This document shows positions 1 to 8,722 of a DNA stretch of 59,848 bases, in pieces. The position numbers were made by a program, and so were the translations under genes. The notes under the pieces are model-generated. The model made no database searches, was not told the DNA's origin, and worked only from the letters and a program-made list of their open reading frames with translations. This DNA is from Piscinibacter caeni (GTDB lineage: Bacteria > Pseudomonadota > Gammaproteobacteria > Burkholderiales > Burkholderiaceae_C): assembly GCA_003265685.1 (NCBI GenBank), contig QJOU01000056.1, positions 1-59,848 of the forward strand, given 5' to 3'. Position 1 is the stretch's first letter. Each line of letters opens with the position of its first letter.

Positions 1-1
1 G

Positions 2-1123
2 GCGCCGGTGGTGGCCCGGGCGCCGCGCTTCGTGCTGCGCGATGCGCTGCCGATCGGCCCGGTGATGCTGCTCGAGCGCGCCGACCCGGCCGCCTGGGCC
101 CTGGCGACGGCGGTGGAACCCACGCCGATGCAGCGCGACGCCCTCGGTGGGCTGCTGGTGCAGGCCGAGCGGCTCGAGGTCCCGGCCGGCGCCGAGGCCG
201 GCCCGGCCCGGTACCTGGTGCGGCTGCGCGGCGGCACGGCGCTGCCGCTGGCGCGCGGCGAACTGGCCGGGGCGCCGGGCGGTGACCTGCAATGCGAGCC
301 GCCGGACGCGATCGATCCGACCCAGGCCGCGGGCGTGGCGTCGATCATGCTGGCGCTGCACTGCGGCCCGGCCTACCTGAGCGGGCTGCGGGCGCGGGTC
401 AGCGAGACCAAGTCGCTCGCGGCGGGGCTGCATCCGAAGCTGCTGGCGCAGGGCGAGGGGCGCCTGAAGGCACTGCTGCAGGACCTGACGCGTTACCTGC
501 GCGAGGCCGAGGAGAACTACGCCGGCGCGATTCGCAAGCCGGTGTTCATCGCCCGCGTCGGCGAGACCACCGCGCAGGCCGAGCAGGCCTGGCGCCAGGC
601 GCTGGAGTCGCTGGTGGCGCCGCGCGCCCAGATCGAGGCCCAGCTCGGCGCGACCCGTTTCGGCGAGGTGCAGCTCGAGCGCTCGCTGGCGGCGCTGCGC
701 GAGTTGCAGGGCCAGCACCGGGTGCTCGACGTGGCCGCGCGTGTGCTGGCCGGCTGGCACCAGCTGCGCCTGGCGCTCGGCGAAGCCGCCAGCGGCGCGG
801 CCGCGACGCTGCGCGCCGCGCAGGAGAGCCTGGAAGCCGGCGCCGCGGCCGACCGTGCGCTGCTGCAGCGCCTGGGCCAGGGCATCGAATCCGCCAAGCC
901 GCCCGACTACGTGGGCAAGGCCGAGTTCCTGGCCAACCGCAGCGCGGCGCGCGAGCTGCTGGGCAAGCTGGACGACGGCGCCCTCGCGGCCGGCAGCGCC
1001 TTCGTCGACCAGGTGCACGAGGCGGTCGAGGCCGGCTTCGCCGGCCGCGCCCCGCTGACGCTGCTGCTGCAGCTGGACGAGCAGGGCCGCGTGGCCGAGG
1101 TCCGCACGGCGCCGGCGGCCTGA
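2..1123 (+). CDS. Unrecognised helical protein, 5' end outside window
   Basis: The frame is open from the first bases of the window and ends at a TGA at 1121-1123. The first possible start inside is a GTG at 8, but nothing there looks like a true N-terminus, so I treat the gene as truncated by the window edge. About 370 residues are visible. The first 130 are mixed and hydrophobic. The rest is rich in Ala, Leu, Glu, Gln and Arg with heptad-like spacing, suggesting long helices or coiled coil. I see no signal peptide, membrane segment or catalytic motif and do not recognise the family. It converges on the tolC-type gene, with 19 bases between the two stop codons. Confidence 0.65.
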   Translation, partial: APVVARAPRFVLRDALPIGPVMLLERADPAAWALATAVEPTPMQRDALGGLLVQAERLEVPAGAEAGPARYLVRLRGGTALPLARGELAGAPGGDLQCEPPDAIDPTQAAGVASIMLALHCGPAYLSGLRARVSETKSLAAGLHPKLLAQGEGRLKALLQDLTRYLREAEENYAGAIRKPVFIARVGETTAQAEQAWRQALESLVAPRAQIEAQLGATRFGEVQLERSLAALRELQGQHRVLDVAARVLAGWHQLRLALGEAASGAAATLRAAQESLEAGAAADRALLQRLGQGIESAKPPDYVGKAEFLANRSAARELLGKLDDGALAAGSAFVDQVHEAVEAGFAGRAPLTLLLQLDEQGRVAEVRTAPAA

Positions 1124-1142
1124 AGGCCGCGCCGGCGCGGTG

Positions 1143-2498
1143 TCAGCGCTGCAGCAGCTGGTTGACGCTGGCCACGTCGTCGGGCTTGAGCACGCCGGCG
1201 GCCTGGCGCAGGCGCAGCCCGCCGACCAGCAGGTCGTAGCGGGCCTTGGCGAGGTCGCGGCGGGTCTGGTAGAGCTGGGTCTGGGCGTTCAGCACGTCGA
1301 GGTTGACGCGCACGCCGACCTTGTAGCCGAGCTGCGTGGCCTCCAGCGCGAGCTGGCTGGACGACTCGGCCGCCTCCAGCGCCTTGACCTGCGCCTGGCC
1401 GGACTGCACCGCGAAGTACACCTGGCGCGTGCCCTGCGCGACGGCGCGGCGCACGGCCTCGAGGTCGTTGCGCGACTTCTCCTCCAGCGCCAGGGTTTCC
1501 TTGACGCGGTTCTGGATCTGGCCGCCGGCGTACAGCGGCAGGTTCAGCGTCACGCCGATGGCGCTGCTGGTGCCGTTGCCCGAGTCCTGGAACCACGACT
1601 GCGGGAAGAGGCCGGCACGCGACAGGCTGGACACCGACGCGTGGTTGCGCGCATAGCTGCCATCCAGGCGCACGGTCGGCAGGTTGCCGGCGCGGGCCTT
1701 CTCGGTCTCGAGCTGGGCGATCTCCAGACCCAGCTGGGCCTTGCGGATGGTGGGGTGCTCGCTGTCGGCGCGCAGCACCCACTCGTCGGGGGTGCCGGGG
1801 GTCGTCGGCAGCACCACCGGGGTGGCCAGGCCCTTGGGGGCGACGGCGCTGCGGCCGACCAGCTGGTCCAGGGCGATGCTCTTGGTGCGCAGGTCGTTCT
1901 CGGCGGCGATCTCCTGCGCGGTGGCCAGGTCGAAGCGGGCCTGCGCCTCGCGCGTGTCGGTGATGGTCGCGGTGCCGACCTCGAAATTGCGTTTGGCCGA
2001 GGCCAGCTGCTCGGCGATGGCCGCCTTGCTGGCGCGCGTGGTGGTCAGCGTGTCCTGCGCGGCCAGCACGTCGAAGTAGGCCAGCGCGACGCGCACGATC
2101 AGGTCCTGCTCGGCGGTGGCCAGGTCGGCGCCGGCGGCGTCGTAGGCCTTCTGCGTCTGGTCGATCGTGACCGAGTTCGCCTTGTTGTAGAGCGGCTGGG
2201 TGGCGTTCAGCCCGATGGTCTGGGTCGTCGTGCCCGAGCGCAGCTGCGAGGAGTAGGGCGTCTCGCTGTTGTTGCGTACCGCCTGGGCCTGCAGGCCCAC
2301 GCTCGGCCGGTTCAGCCCGCGTGCCTGCTCCAAGCGGTACTGCGCCGAGTCGTACTGCGCACGCGCCGACTGGTAGGCCGCGTCGTAGCCGCGCGCGGCG
2401 TCGTACAGCTCCTGCAGGCTCTGCGCCTGGGCCGGCGCGGCGAACACGCCGGCCAGCGCGAGCAGCAGGGGGGAGAGGCGCAACGGGAAGGCGGGCAT
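1143..2498 (-). CDS. tolC: TolC family outer membrane efflux channel
   Basis: 451 residues. A Sec signal peptide covers about residues 1-25, ending near AQA. Two outer-membrane efflux protein repeats follow, with the usual Ala/Gln/Leu-rich helices and strands typical of the trimeric TolC barrel and tunnel. The protein should sit in the outer membrane and form the exit duct for RND pumps or type I secretion systems. The ATG at 2498 is chosen because AAGGA precedes it at a good distance and the signal peptide begins there; a longer frame to 2804 is spurious. It is the last gene of the minus-strand efflux locus, 29 bases after the rhodanese gene. Confidence 0.93.
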   Translation of the reverse strand: MPAFPLRLSPLLLALAGVFAAPAQAQSLQELYDAARGYDAAYQSARAQYDSAQYRLEQARGLNRPSVGLQAQAVRNNSETPYSSQLRSGTTTQTIGLNATQPLYNKANSVTIDQTQKAYDAAGADLATAEQDLIVRVALAYFDVLAAQDTLTTTRASKAAIAEQLASAKRNFEVGTATITDTREAQARFDLATAQEIAAENDLRTKSIALDQLVGRSAVAPKGLATPVVLPTTPGTPDEWVLRADSEHPTIRKAQLGLEIAQLETEKARAGNLPTVRLDGSYARNHASVSSLSRAGLFPQSWFQDSGNGTSSAIGVTLNLPLYAGGQIQNRVKETLALEEKSRNDLEAVRRAVAQGTRQVYFAVQSGQAQVKALEAAESSSQLALEATQLGYKVGVRVNLDVLNAQTQLYQTRRDLAKARYDLLVGGLRLRQAAGVLKPDDVASVNQLLQR

Positions 2499-2527
2499 GA
2501 GCAGTCCTTGGAGGAATCGGGTTCGGT

Positions 2528-2863
2528 TCAGTAGCGCGGCACCGACGGGTCGACCTGCAGCGACCAGGCGTCGATGCCGCCGGCCAGGTTGTAGATCGAG
2601 GCGAAGCCCGCGCGCTCCAGGAATGCGACGACCTGCGCCGAACGCACCCCGTGATGGCAGATGCAGAGGATGGGCTGCGCCGGGTCGAGCTCCGCGAGCC
2701 GCAGCGGCACCTCGTTCATCGGCATGTGCAGCGTCTGCGCGCCGTCCAGGCGGATGGCCGCGTGGCGGAACTCGACGGCCTCGCGCACATCCAGCAGCAG
2801 CCACGGCGCCGGCTGCGCCTGCGCCAGCAGCGCGGGGACGTCGGACGGCCGGACCTGCTGCAT
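2528..2863 (-). CDS. Rhodanese-like domain protein
   Basis: 111 residues, a single rhodanese domain. The conserved opening block LLLDVRE is at about residues 22-28 and the active-site loop CHHGVRS begins at Cys69, the expected sulfur-carrying cysteine. A C-terminal block NLAGGIDAW is typical of single-domain rhodaneses related to GlpE/PspE. The likely role is sulfur transfer or thiol chemistry in the cytoplasm; no signal peptide is seen. The start at 2863 lies 5 bases downstream of the methyltransferase stop, so translation is probably coupled. A rhodanese between an isoaspartate methyltransferase gene and tolC is an arrangement I associate with Burkholderiales; the functional link is unknown. 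Confidence 0.9.
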   Translation of the reverse strand: MQQVRPSDVPALLAQAQPAPWLLLDVREAVEFRHAAIRLDGAQTLHMPMNEVPLRLAELDPAQPILCICHHGVRSAQVVAFLERAGFASIYNLAGGIDAWSLQVDPSVPRY

Positions 2864-2868
2864 CGCGC

Positions 2869-3522
2869 TCAGAACGTGAACCGGGCCGGTTCGTCGAAGC
2901 CGGCCAGGCGCGGAGCGACGGTGTCGAACAGCTCGACGCTGGCGAAGCCGTGCTCGCTGCTGCGCGTCACCAGCGTGGCGCGCATCACCGGCAGCTGGCC
3001 GACGATGGCGATCAGGCGGCCGCCCACCTTGAGCTGGCCGAGCAGGGCCGGCGGCACCTCGGCCACCGAGCCGGACAGCATGATGCAGTCGAACGGCGCC
3101 TCGGCGGGGAGGCCGCGCGAGCCGTCGCCCTGGCGCACCACGGCGTTGGCGATCGCGGCGCGCTTCAGGTTGGCGGCGGCGAACTGGGCCAGCTCGGGCA
3201 CGATCTCCAGGCTGATGACCTGCTGCGCGCGGTGCGCCAGCAGCGCGGCCATGTAGCCGGAGCCGGTGCCGACCTCGAGCACGCGCTCGTGCTTGTGCGG
3301 GTTGAGCTCCTGCAGCATGCGTGCCTCGACGCGCGGCGCCAGCATGCACTGGCCGGCCGGCAACGGCACCTCGGTGTCGACGAAGGCGAGCGAGCGGTAG
3401 GCGGCAGGCACGAAGTCCTCGCGCTTGACGACGGTCAGCAGCGAGAGCACGGCCGGGTCGAGCACGTCCCACGGACGGATCTGCTGCTCGATCATGTTGA
3501 AGCGGGCTTGTTCGATGTTCAT
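2869..3522 (-). CDS. Protein-L-isoaspartate O-methyltransferase family protein
   Basis: 217 residues. The SAM-binding motif I, VLEVGTGSGYMAALLA, lies at residues 81-96. The surrounding pattern (IEQQIRPWDVLD near the start, a later acidic GDGSRG block, then a KVGGRL strand) matches the PIMT/Pcm family, which methylates damaged isoaspartyl residues to start their repair. It is slightly divergent from the enterobacterial Pcm I know, so true substrate identity is not certain. GGAGG lies before the ATG at 3522. It follows the RND pump gene by 27 bases and precedes the rhodanese, and it may also have its own promoter (see 3547-3552). Confidence 0.87.
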   Translation of the reverse strand: MNIEQARFNMIEQQIRPWDVLDPAVLSLLTVVKREDFVPAAYRSLAFVDTEVPLPAGQCMLAPRVEARMLQELNPHKHERVLEVGTGSGYMAALLAHRAQQVISLEIVPELAQFAAANLKRAAIANAVVRQGDGSRGLPAEAPFDCIMLSGSVAEVPPALLGQLKVGGRLIAIVGQLPVMRATLVTRSSEHGFASVELFDTVAPRLAGFDEPARFTF

Positions 3523-3546
3523 GGCGGGTCCTCCGGGCAGCCTTCG

Positions 3547-3552
3547 ATTCTA
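3547..3552 (-). promoter_or_regulatory. Possible -10 hexamer (TAGAAT) for the methyltransferase gene
   Basis: On the minus strand TAGAAT overlaps the TAG stop of the RND pump gene, 24 bases before the methyltransferase ATG. It matches the sigma-70 -10 consensus well, but I see no convincing -35. It could let the methyltransferase, rhodanese and tolC genes be expressed independently of the TetR-controlled pump. Confidence 0.35.
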
Positions 3553-6500
3553 TTTGGCCGGGTTGACGGAAGCTGACGGGCCCGTCACCGGGCGCCGGGG
3601 GGCGAGGCGCTTCTTGATCCAGGTCGAAAGATCGTCCAGGTAGCAGTAGATGACCGGCACCACCACCAGCGTCAGCAGCGAGGAGGTGATCACGCCGCCG
3701 ATCACCGCCTGGCCCATCGGCGCGCGCTGCTCCGAGCCCTCCGAGAGCGCGAAGGCGAGCGGCACCATGCCGAACACCATCGCTAGCGTGGTCATCAGGA
3801 TCGGCCGCAGCCGCACCCGGGCGGCATGCAGCAGCGCCTGCTCGCGGCTCATCGGCGCCACGTCGGCGGTCAGGCCGTGCTCGCCGGCATGCTCGCCGCG
3901 GCGCGAGCGGATCGCGAAGTCGATCAGCAGGATCGCGTTCTTGGTCACCAGGCCCATCAGCATCACCACGCCGATGATCGAGAACATGTTCAGCGTCGAA
4001 CCGAACAGCAGCAGCGCCAGGACCACGCCGATCAGCGTAAGCGGCAGCGAGCTCATCAGCGCCAGCGGCTGCAGGAAGCTGCGGAACTGGCTGGCCAGGA
4101 TCATGTAGATGAACACCACCGCCAGCCCGAGCGCGCCCACCGCGTAGGCGAAGCTCTCGTTCATGTTCTTGGTCGAGCCGCCGAACACGTAGCGGTAGCC
4201 GGGCGGCCAGGCGATCGAATCGAGCACCTTCCGCACGTCCGCCGACACCTCGCCCGAGCTGCGCCCGAGCGCGTTGGCGTCGATGTTGATCTCGCGGTTG
4301 AGGTCGCGCCGGTTGATCTGGTTCGCTCCCGTGCCGCTGCGCACCTCCGCCACCTGCGACAGCCGCACCACGCGCGCCGAGCCGTCGGCGGCCGGGGCGA
4401 TGGAGATCGGCAGGCGCTCCAGGTCGGCCGGCGCGTCGCGGCTGGCCGGCGTGAGGCGCACGTTGACGTCGTAGTTCTCGCCGTCGGGCGCACGCCAGTT
4501 GCCCACCGTCTGGCCGGCGATCAGCGTGCGCAGCGTGCCGGCCAGCGCATTGACGTTCAGGCCGGCGTCGGCCGCGGCGTCGCGCTTGACCTCGATGGCC
4601 ACCGTCGGCTTGTCGGGCTTGAGCGTGCTGTCGAGGTCCACCAGGCCGGGGATCTCGCGCAGCCGCGCCATGATCTGCTGCGACAGCCGCGCCAGCTCGT
4701 TGAGGTCGGTGCCCTGGATCGAGAACTGCAAGGCCTTGCCGCCGCCCAGGTCCACCTGGCCGATGTTGGTGACGGTGATGCCCGGGATGCGCGCCAGCCG
4801 TTCGCGGATCGGCACGGTCAGCTGGTTGACGCTGCGCTGGCGCAGGTGGCGGTCGACCAGGCGCACGTAGGTCGAGCCGTAGATCTTGCCGGCCGCGAAG
4901 CCGGCGTTGATGGTGGTGACCGTGTGGCGCACCTCGGGCAGCTCGCGCAGCGCGGCGTCGATCTGCTTCGCCCGCATCTCGGTCACCTCGAGCGAGGAGC
5001 CGACCGGGGTGTAGAAATTGACCAGCGTCTCGGAGAAGTCGGCCTTGGGCAGGAACTCGGCGCCCAGCAGCGGGATGATCGCGAAGCTGCCGCCGAAGGT
5101 GGCCGCGGCCAGCGCCAGCGTGGCGATCTTGTGCTTCAGCGACCAGCCGAGCAGGTGCTGGTAGACGTCGCCCAGCCACTCGGTAAAGCGGTCGAACAGC
5201 AGCGTCACGCGGCCGAGCGTGCGGTCGTACAGCGTGACCGGCGCGCCGCGGTGCGTGCCGTGCGCGGCCGGGTCGTGCCAGACCGAGGACAGCATCGGGT
5301 CGAGCGTAAAGCTGACGAACATCGAGATCAGCACCGCCGCGACGATGGTGATGCCGAACTCGTGGAAGAACTTGCCGACGATGCCGCCCATGAAGCCGAT
5401 CGGCAGGAACACCGCCACGATCGAGAGCGTGGTCGCCAGCACCGCCAGGCCGATCTCGTTGGTGCCGTCAAGCGCCGCGTCGTGCGCGCTCTTGCCCATC
5501 TGCACGTGGCGCACGATGTTCTCGCGCACCACGATCGCGTCGTCGATCAGCAGGCCCACGCACAGGCTCAGCGCCATCATCGTGATGCCGTTGATCGTGA
5601 AGCCGAAGGCGTACATGAAGAGGAAGGTGCCGATCAGCGCGATCGGCAGCGTCAGCCCGGTGATGACGGTCGAGCGCCAGCTGTTCAGGAACAGGAACAC
5701 GATCAGCACGGTGAGCGCCGCGCCCTCGAGCAGCGTGCGCTGCAGGTTGGCCACCGAGACGCGGATGGCGCGCGAGTTGTCGCGGTTGACCTCGAGCTTC
5801 ACGCCCGGCGGCACCAGCGACTTCGCCTCGTCAAGCGCCTTGGTGAGCCCGTCGACCACCGCGATGGTGTTCTCGCCCTGGCTCTTCTGCACCGACAGCA
5901 GCACGGTGCGCTGGCCGTTGTAGAGCGCCAGGCTTTCCAGCTCCTGCGGGCCGTCCACCACGTCGGCCACCTGCCAGAGCTTCACGGCCACGCCGTTGCG
6001 GCGCGTGACCACGATGTCGCGGAAGTCCTCCGGGCGCTTGAGCCGGGCGTTGATCTGCACCACGCGCTCCTGCTCGGCCGAGCGGATCGCGCCCATCGGC
6101 AGTTCCTGGTTCTCGCTGCGCACCGCGGCGACGATCTGGTCCACGCCGAGGCCGAATTCCTCCAGCGCCGCCGGCCGCACGTAGAGGTTGATCTGGCGCG
6201 CCAGCCCGCCGATCAGGCTCACCGAGCCGACGCCGCGCACGTTCTCCAGCCGCTTCTGCAGCACCTGGCTGGCCCAGGTGGTCAGCTCCTGCGGTGTCTT
6301 CCTGCCGTCGCTGGCCAGCACGGCGACGTTGAACACCGGCTGGCTGGCCGGGTCGAAGCGCGAGATGCGCGGCTCCTTCACCTCGTCGCGCAGGTTGGGG
6401 CGGATCAGCGCGACCTTCTCGCGCACGTCCTCGGCGGCCTTGCGGCCGTCGATGTCGAGGTTGAACTCGATGATCACGACCGAGCTGCCCTCGTACGAAC

Positions 6501-6747
6501 GCGAGTACAGCGAGCTGATGCCGGCGACGGTGTTGACGGCCTCCTCGACCTTCTTCGTCACCTCGCTCTCGACAATCTCGGGCGAGGCGCCGGGGTAGTC
6601 CATCTGCACCACGACGGTCGGGAAGTCGACGTTCGGGAACTGGTCCACCGCCAGGCGCTGGTAGCTGAACAGGCCGAGCACCACGAAGGCCAGCATGACC
6701 ATCACGGCCATCACCGGGTTGGCGATCGAGACGCGCGTGAACCACAT
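3550..6747 (-). CDS. Efflux RND transporter permease (AcrB/MexB/MdtB class)
   Basis: 1065 residues, the full length of the HAE1 RND family. The N-terminus (first transmembrane helix, then QFPNVDFPTVVV) and the PGASPEIVE block are characteristic. The helix that carries the proton-relay Asp pair is visible as SLCVGLLIDDAIVVRENI, and the second half repeats the architecture. It sits in the inner membrane, is driven by protons and exports drugs or other toxic compounds with an adaptor and an outer-membrane channel. The adaptor gene is 15 bases upstream and a TolC-type gene follows, so the whole tripartite pump is encoded here. Substrate unknown. The very long plus-strand frame across it is a shadow. 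Confidence 0.95.
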   Translation of the reverse strand: MWFTRVSIANPVMAVMVMLAFVVLGLFSYQRLAVDQFPNVDFPTVVVQMDYPGASPEIVESEVTKKVEEAVNTVAGISSLYSRSYEGSSVVIIEFNLDIDGRKAAEDVREKVALIRPNLRDEVKEPRISRFDPASQPVFNVAVLASDGRKTPQELTTWASQVLQKRLENVRGVGSVSLIGGLARQINLYVRPAALEEFGLGVDQIVAAVRSENQELPMGAIRSAEQERVVQINARLKRPEDFRDIVVTRRNGVAVKLWQVADVVDGPQELESLALYNGQRTVLLSVQKSQGENTIAVVDGLTKALDEAKSLVPPGVKLEVNRDNSRAIRVSVANLQRTLLEGAALTVLIVFLFLNSWRSTVITGLTLPIALIGTFLFMYAFGFTINGITMMALSLCVGLLIDDAIVVRENIVRHVQMGKSAHDAALDGTNEIGLAVLATTLSIVAVFLPIGFMGGIVGKFFHEFGITIVAAVLISMFVSFTLDPMLSSVWHDPAAHGTHRGAPVTLYDRTLGRVTLLFDRFTEWLGDVYQHLLGWSLKHKIATLALAAATFGGSFAIIPLLGAEFLPKADFSETLVNFYTPVGSSLEVTEMRAKQIDAALRELPEVRHTVTTINAGFAAGKIYGSTYVRLVDRHLRQRSVNQLTVPIRERLARIPGITVTNIGQVDLGGGKALQFSIQGTDLNELARLSQQIMARLREIPGLVDLDSTLKPDKPTVAIEVKRDAAADAGLNVNALAGTLRTLIAGQTVGNWRAPDGENYDVNVRLTPASRDAPADLERLPISIAPAADGSARVVRLSQVAEVRSGTGANQINRRDLNREINIDANALGRSSGEVSADVRKVLDSIAWPPGYRYVFGGSTKNMNESFAYAVGALGLAVVFIYMILASQFRSFLQPLALMSSLPLTLIGVVLALLLFGSTLNMFSIIGVVMLMGLVTKNAILLIDFAIRSRRGEHAGEHGLTADVAPMSREQALLHAARVRLRPILMTTLAMVFGMVPLAFALSEGSEQRAPMGQAVIGGVITSSLLTLVVVPVIYCYLDDLSTWIKKRLAPRRPVTGPSASVNPAK

Positions 6748-6762
6748 GGCCGTGGGGCGCGG

Positions 6763-7911
6763 CTAGCGGGCCGAGGCGGCCGCGGCCGGCCCGACCAGGC
6801 GCACCGCGGTGCCGTCGCGCACCGCGCCGGCCGTGCCGCCGAGCACCAGCGCGCCCTCGGCCAGGCCGCCGGTCACGGCCACCCAGGGCTGCCCGTCGAC
6901 CTCGCCGCGCGCGCCGAGCTGCACCGGGCGCATCACGGTGCGGTTGTCGGCGATCTGCAGCACGTAGGGCTGGGCCAGGTCGGTGCGGACGGCCGCCAGC
7001 GGCACGGCCAGCGCGGGCTGCTGCGTGGTGGCGATGCGCCCGCGCGCGAACAGCCCCTGGCGCAGCGCCGGCTGGCGCTCGAGCGCGAGGTAGATCAGGA
7101 TGGCGCGGCTGCCGGCCTGCGCGCTCGGGTTGATGCGCGCCACCGTGGCCGCCACCGGCGTGGTCAGCCCGTCCACCTGCAGGCTCGCCGCCTGCCCGAC
7201 CTGCAGCAGCGCGGCCTGCTCGGGGGCGACGCTCGCCTCCAGCTCGATGCGCGACAGGTCGACGATCTCGACCATGCGTGCGTCCACCGGCACCCGTTCG
7301 CCCGGCTGCACCAGCCGCGCGGCGACCTGGCCGCCGATCGGCGCCACCAGCGTGGCGTCGGCGCGCGCCTTGCGGGCCAGCTCGACCGCGGCCATCGCCG
7401 CCTGGTGGTTGGCCTGCGCCGCCGCCTCGTTGGACACCGAGGTCTCCAGGCCGGTCGGCGAGATGAAGCCCTGCGCCACCAGCGCGCGGTTGTTCTCCAG
7501 CGCGCGGCGCGCGATGTCGAGCTGGGCGCGTGCCGACGAGGCGTTCTGCTCGGCCTGGCGCAGCCGCCAGTCGAGCTCGGTGGTGTCGAGCTGGCCGAGC
7601 ACCTGGCCTGGCTTGACGCTGTCGCCCTCGCGCACGGAAAGGGTCTTCAGCTCGGCTGCGACCTTGGCCTTGACCACCGCGCTGTTCACCGCCTTCAGCC
7701 CGCCGGAGACCTCGATCGTGCGGGCCAGCGGCAGCACGCGGGCGGTGACCACGTCGCCGGGCGCGAGGTCCAGCGCCGGCGCCTCGCGCGCGATGCCGCC
7801 CAGCATCGCGGCGCGCTCGGCCTTGCGCCCAATCAGCGTGCGCGCGGCCAGGCCGGCCAGCAGCAGCACCGCCAGCAGCGGCAGCAACCAGCGCAAGTGG
7901 CGTCGCATCAT
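6763..7911 (-). CDS. RND efflux periplasmic adaptor (membrane fusion protein)
   Basis: 382 residues. An N-terminal hydrophobic segment (about residues 6-22) anchors or exports it. The lipoyl/biotinyl half-motif KVAAELKTLSVREGDSVKPGQ lies in the first third, followed by a helical hairpin rich in Ala/Gln and a beta-barrel domain, as in AcrA/MexA. It would bridge the RND pump and TolC in the periplasm. Two adjacent ATG codons are possible starts (7911 and 7908). The 75-base gap to the tetR stop upstream holds one copy of a dispersed repeat. The pump gene follows at 15 bases. Confidence 0.92.
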   Translation of the reverse strand: MMRRHLRWLLPLLAVLLLAGLAARTLIGRKAERAAMLGGIAREAPALDLAPGDVVTARVLPLARTIEVSGGLKAVNSAVVKAKVAAELKTLSVREGDSVKPGQVLGQLDTTELDWRLRQAEQNASSARAQLDIARRALENNRALVAQGFISPTGLETSVSNEAAAQANHQAAMAAVELARKARADATLVAPIGGQVAARLVQPGERVPVDARMVEIVDLSRIELEASVAPEQAALLQVGQAASLQVDGLTTPVAATVARINPSAQAGSRAILIYLALERQPALRQGLFARGRIATTQQPALAVPLAAVRTDLAQPYVLQIADNRTVMRPVQLGARGEVDGQPWVAVTGGLAEGALVLGGTAGAVRDGTAVRLVGPAAAASAR

Positions 7912-7917
7912 GTCAGC

Positions 7918-7984
7918 ATCGCCCGGCCGCCCGAAGGTGCTGACGCGCCCCTTGGGGGCAGCGAACGCAGTGAGCTTGGGGTCG
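7918..7984 (-). repeat. Dispersed intergenic repeat, copy 1
   Basis: The core GCAGCGAACGCAGTGAGC (7959-7976 on the plus strand) with flanking G/C runs recurs inverted at 33361-33432. Here it lies directly after the tetR stop on the minus strand. In both copies the element sits just downstream of a stop codon in the same orientation relative to that gene, and contains a short C-run/G-run hairpin. I know similar sequences as intergenic repeats in Comamonadaceae and Leptothrix relatives; that is memory, not a search. Confidence 0.7.
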
Positions 7985-7986
7985 TT

Positions 7987-8616
7987 TCACGCCTGCAGCC
8001 CCTGGAGCACCAGCGCCACGTGCTGGCGGATGAACACATGCGGGTCGACCTCGGTGCTCGAGGGCACGCAGGCGCCGAGCGAATGCTTGTGCAGGCACAG
8101 CATGATCATCGGCAGGATGATCGACAACACGGCCGAGGGCACGTCCACCGGGCGGAACTCGCCGCGCTCGATGCCGCGCTGCACGATGCGCCCGACGAGT
8201 TGCTTGCCCGGCTCCACCACCTCGCGCACGTAGTACTCGGCGATCTCCGGGAAGTTGCGCACCTCGGTGATGACGAGCTTGAACACCGCCGAGGTGGGGC
8301 TGTCGACCACCTGGATCCACCAGGCGGTGAGCACCTCGGTGAGCAGGGTCGCGGTGCTGTCCTGGCGCTGCCCGATGTGCTCGGCCACCGCCGCAATCTC
8401 GTTGGACAGGCGCTGCTTGATCACCGCCTTGAGCAGCTCTTCCTTGCTCGGGTAGTAGAGGTAGAGCGTGCCCTTGGCCACGCCGGCGCGCGCCGCCACT
8501 TCCTCCGAGCGGGTGGCGGCGAAGCCCTTCTCGGCAAACAGCTCGAGCGCGGCGTCGAGCAGTTCCTGCGGGCGGGCTTCCTTGCGGCGCTGGCGGGGCG
8601 GGGAGACGGTGGACAA
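7987..8616 (-). CDS. TetR/AcrR family transcriptional regulator of the efflux locus
   Basis: 209 residues. The N-terminal helix-turn-helix domain (about residues 15-60) carries the standard pattern AALELFAEKGF, then VAARAGVAKGTLYLYYPSKEEL. The C-terminal ligand domain is helical and variable. It probably represses its own transcript and the downstream pump genes. The only in-frame start is a TTG at 8616, with no clear ribosome binding site; a perfect palindromic operator lies 20 bases upstream. The exact start is therefore uncertain. The gene is first in the minus-strand efflux locus. Confidence 0.92.
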   Translation of the reverse strand: MSTVSPPRQRRKEARPQELLDAALELFAEKGFAATRSEEVAARAGVAKGTLYLYYPSKEELLKAVIKQRLSNEIAAVAEHIGQRQDSTATLLTEVLTAWWIQVVDSPTSAVFKLVITEVRNFPEIAEYYVREVVEPGKQLVGRIVQRGIERGEFRPVDVPSAVLSIILPMIMLCLHKHSLGACVPSSTEVDPHVFIRQHVALVLQGLQA

Positions 8617-8635
8617 GATGGAAGAAATGATACTG

Positions 8636-8649
8636 ACTGACCGGTCAGT
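8636..8649. promoter_or_regulatory. TetR-type palindromic operator
   Basis: ACTGACCGGTCAGT is a perfect 14-base palindrome in the divergent gap between the tetR gene (minus) and the DUF1439-like lipoprotein (plus). TGACCGGTCA is a common core of TetR/AcrR operators. Its position, 20 bases before the tetR start, fits autorepression of tetR and the RND genes behind it. Confidence 0.7.
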
Positions 8650-8707
8650 AATGTAGGGCCCCGATCCGGGGCGGTCAAGCGTACCGGTTTGCCGCAGCGC
8701 AGACTCC

Positions 8708-8713
8708 TAGAAT
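8708..8713 (+). promoter_or_regulatory. -10-like hexamer TAGAAT close to the start codon
   Basis: TAGAAT ends 9 bases before the lipoprotein ATG at 8723. If used, transcription would begin at or next to the start codon. There is no ribosome binding site between. The same arrangement, with nearly the same flanking bases, precedes parE. Confidence 0.4.
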
Positions 8714-8722
8714 GCGCCGCCC

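Noticed and set aside
3826-8640. A 1604-codon open frame on the plus strand
   Set aside because: It runs antisense to the RND pump, adaptor and tetR genes. Its Arg/His/Asp-rich, low-complexity translation is the usual shadow of high-GC coding sequence. The genes opposite have clear motifs.
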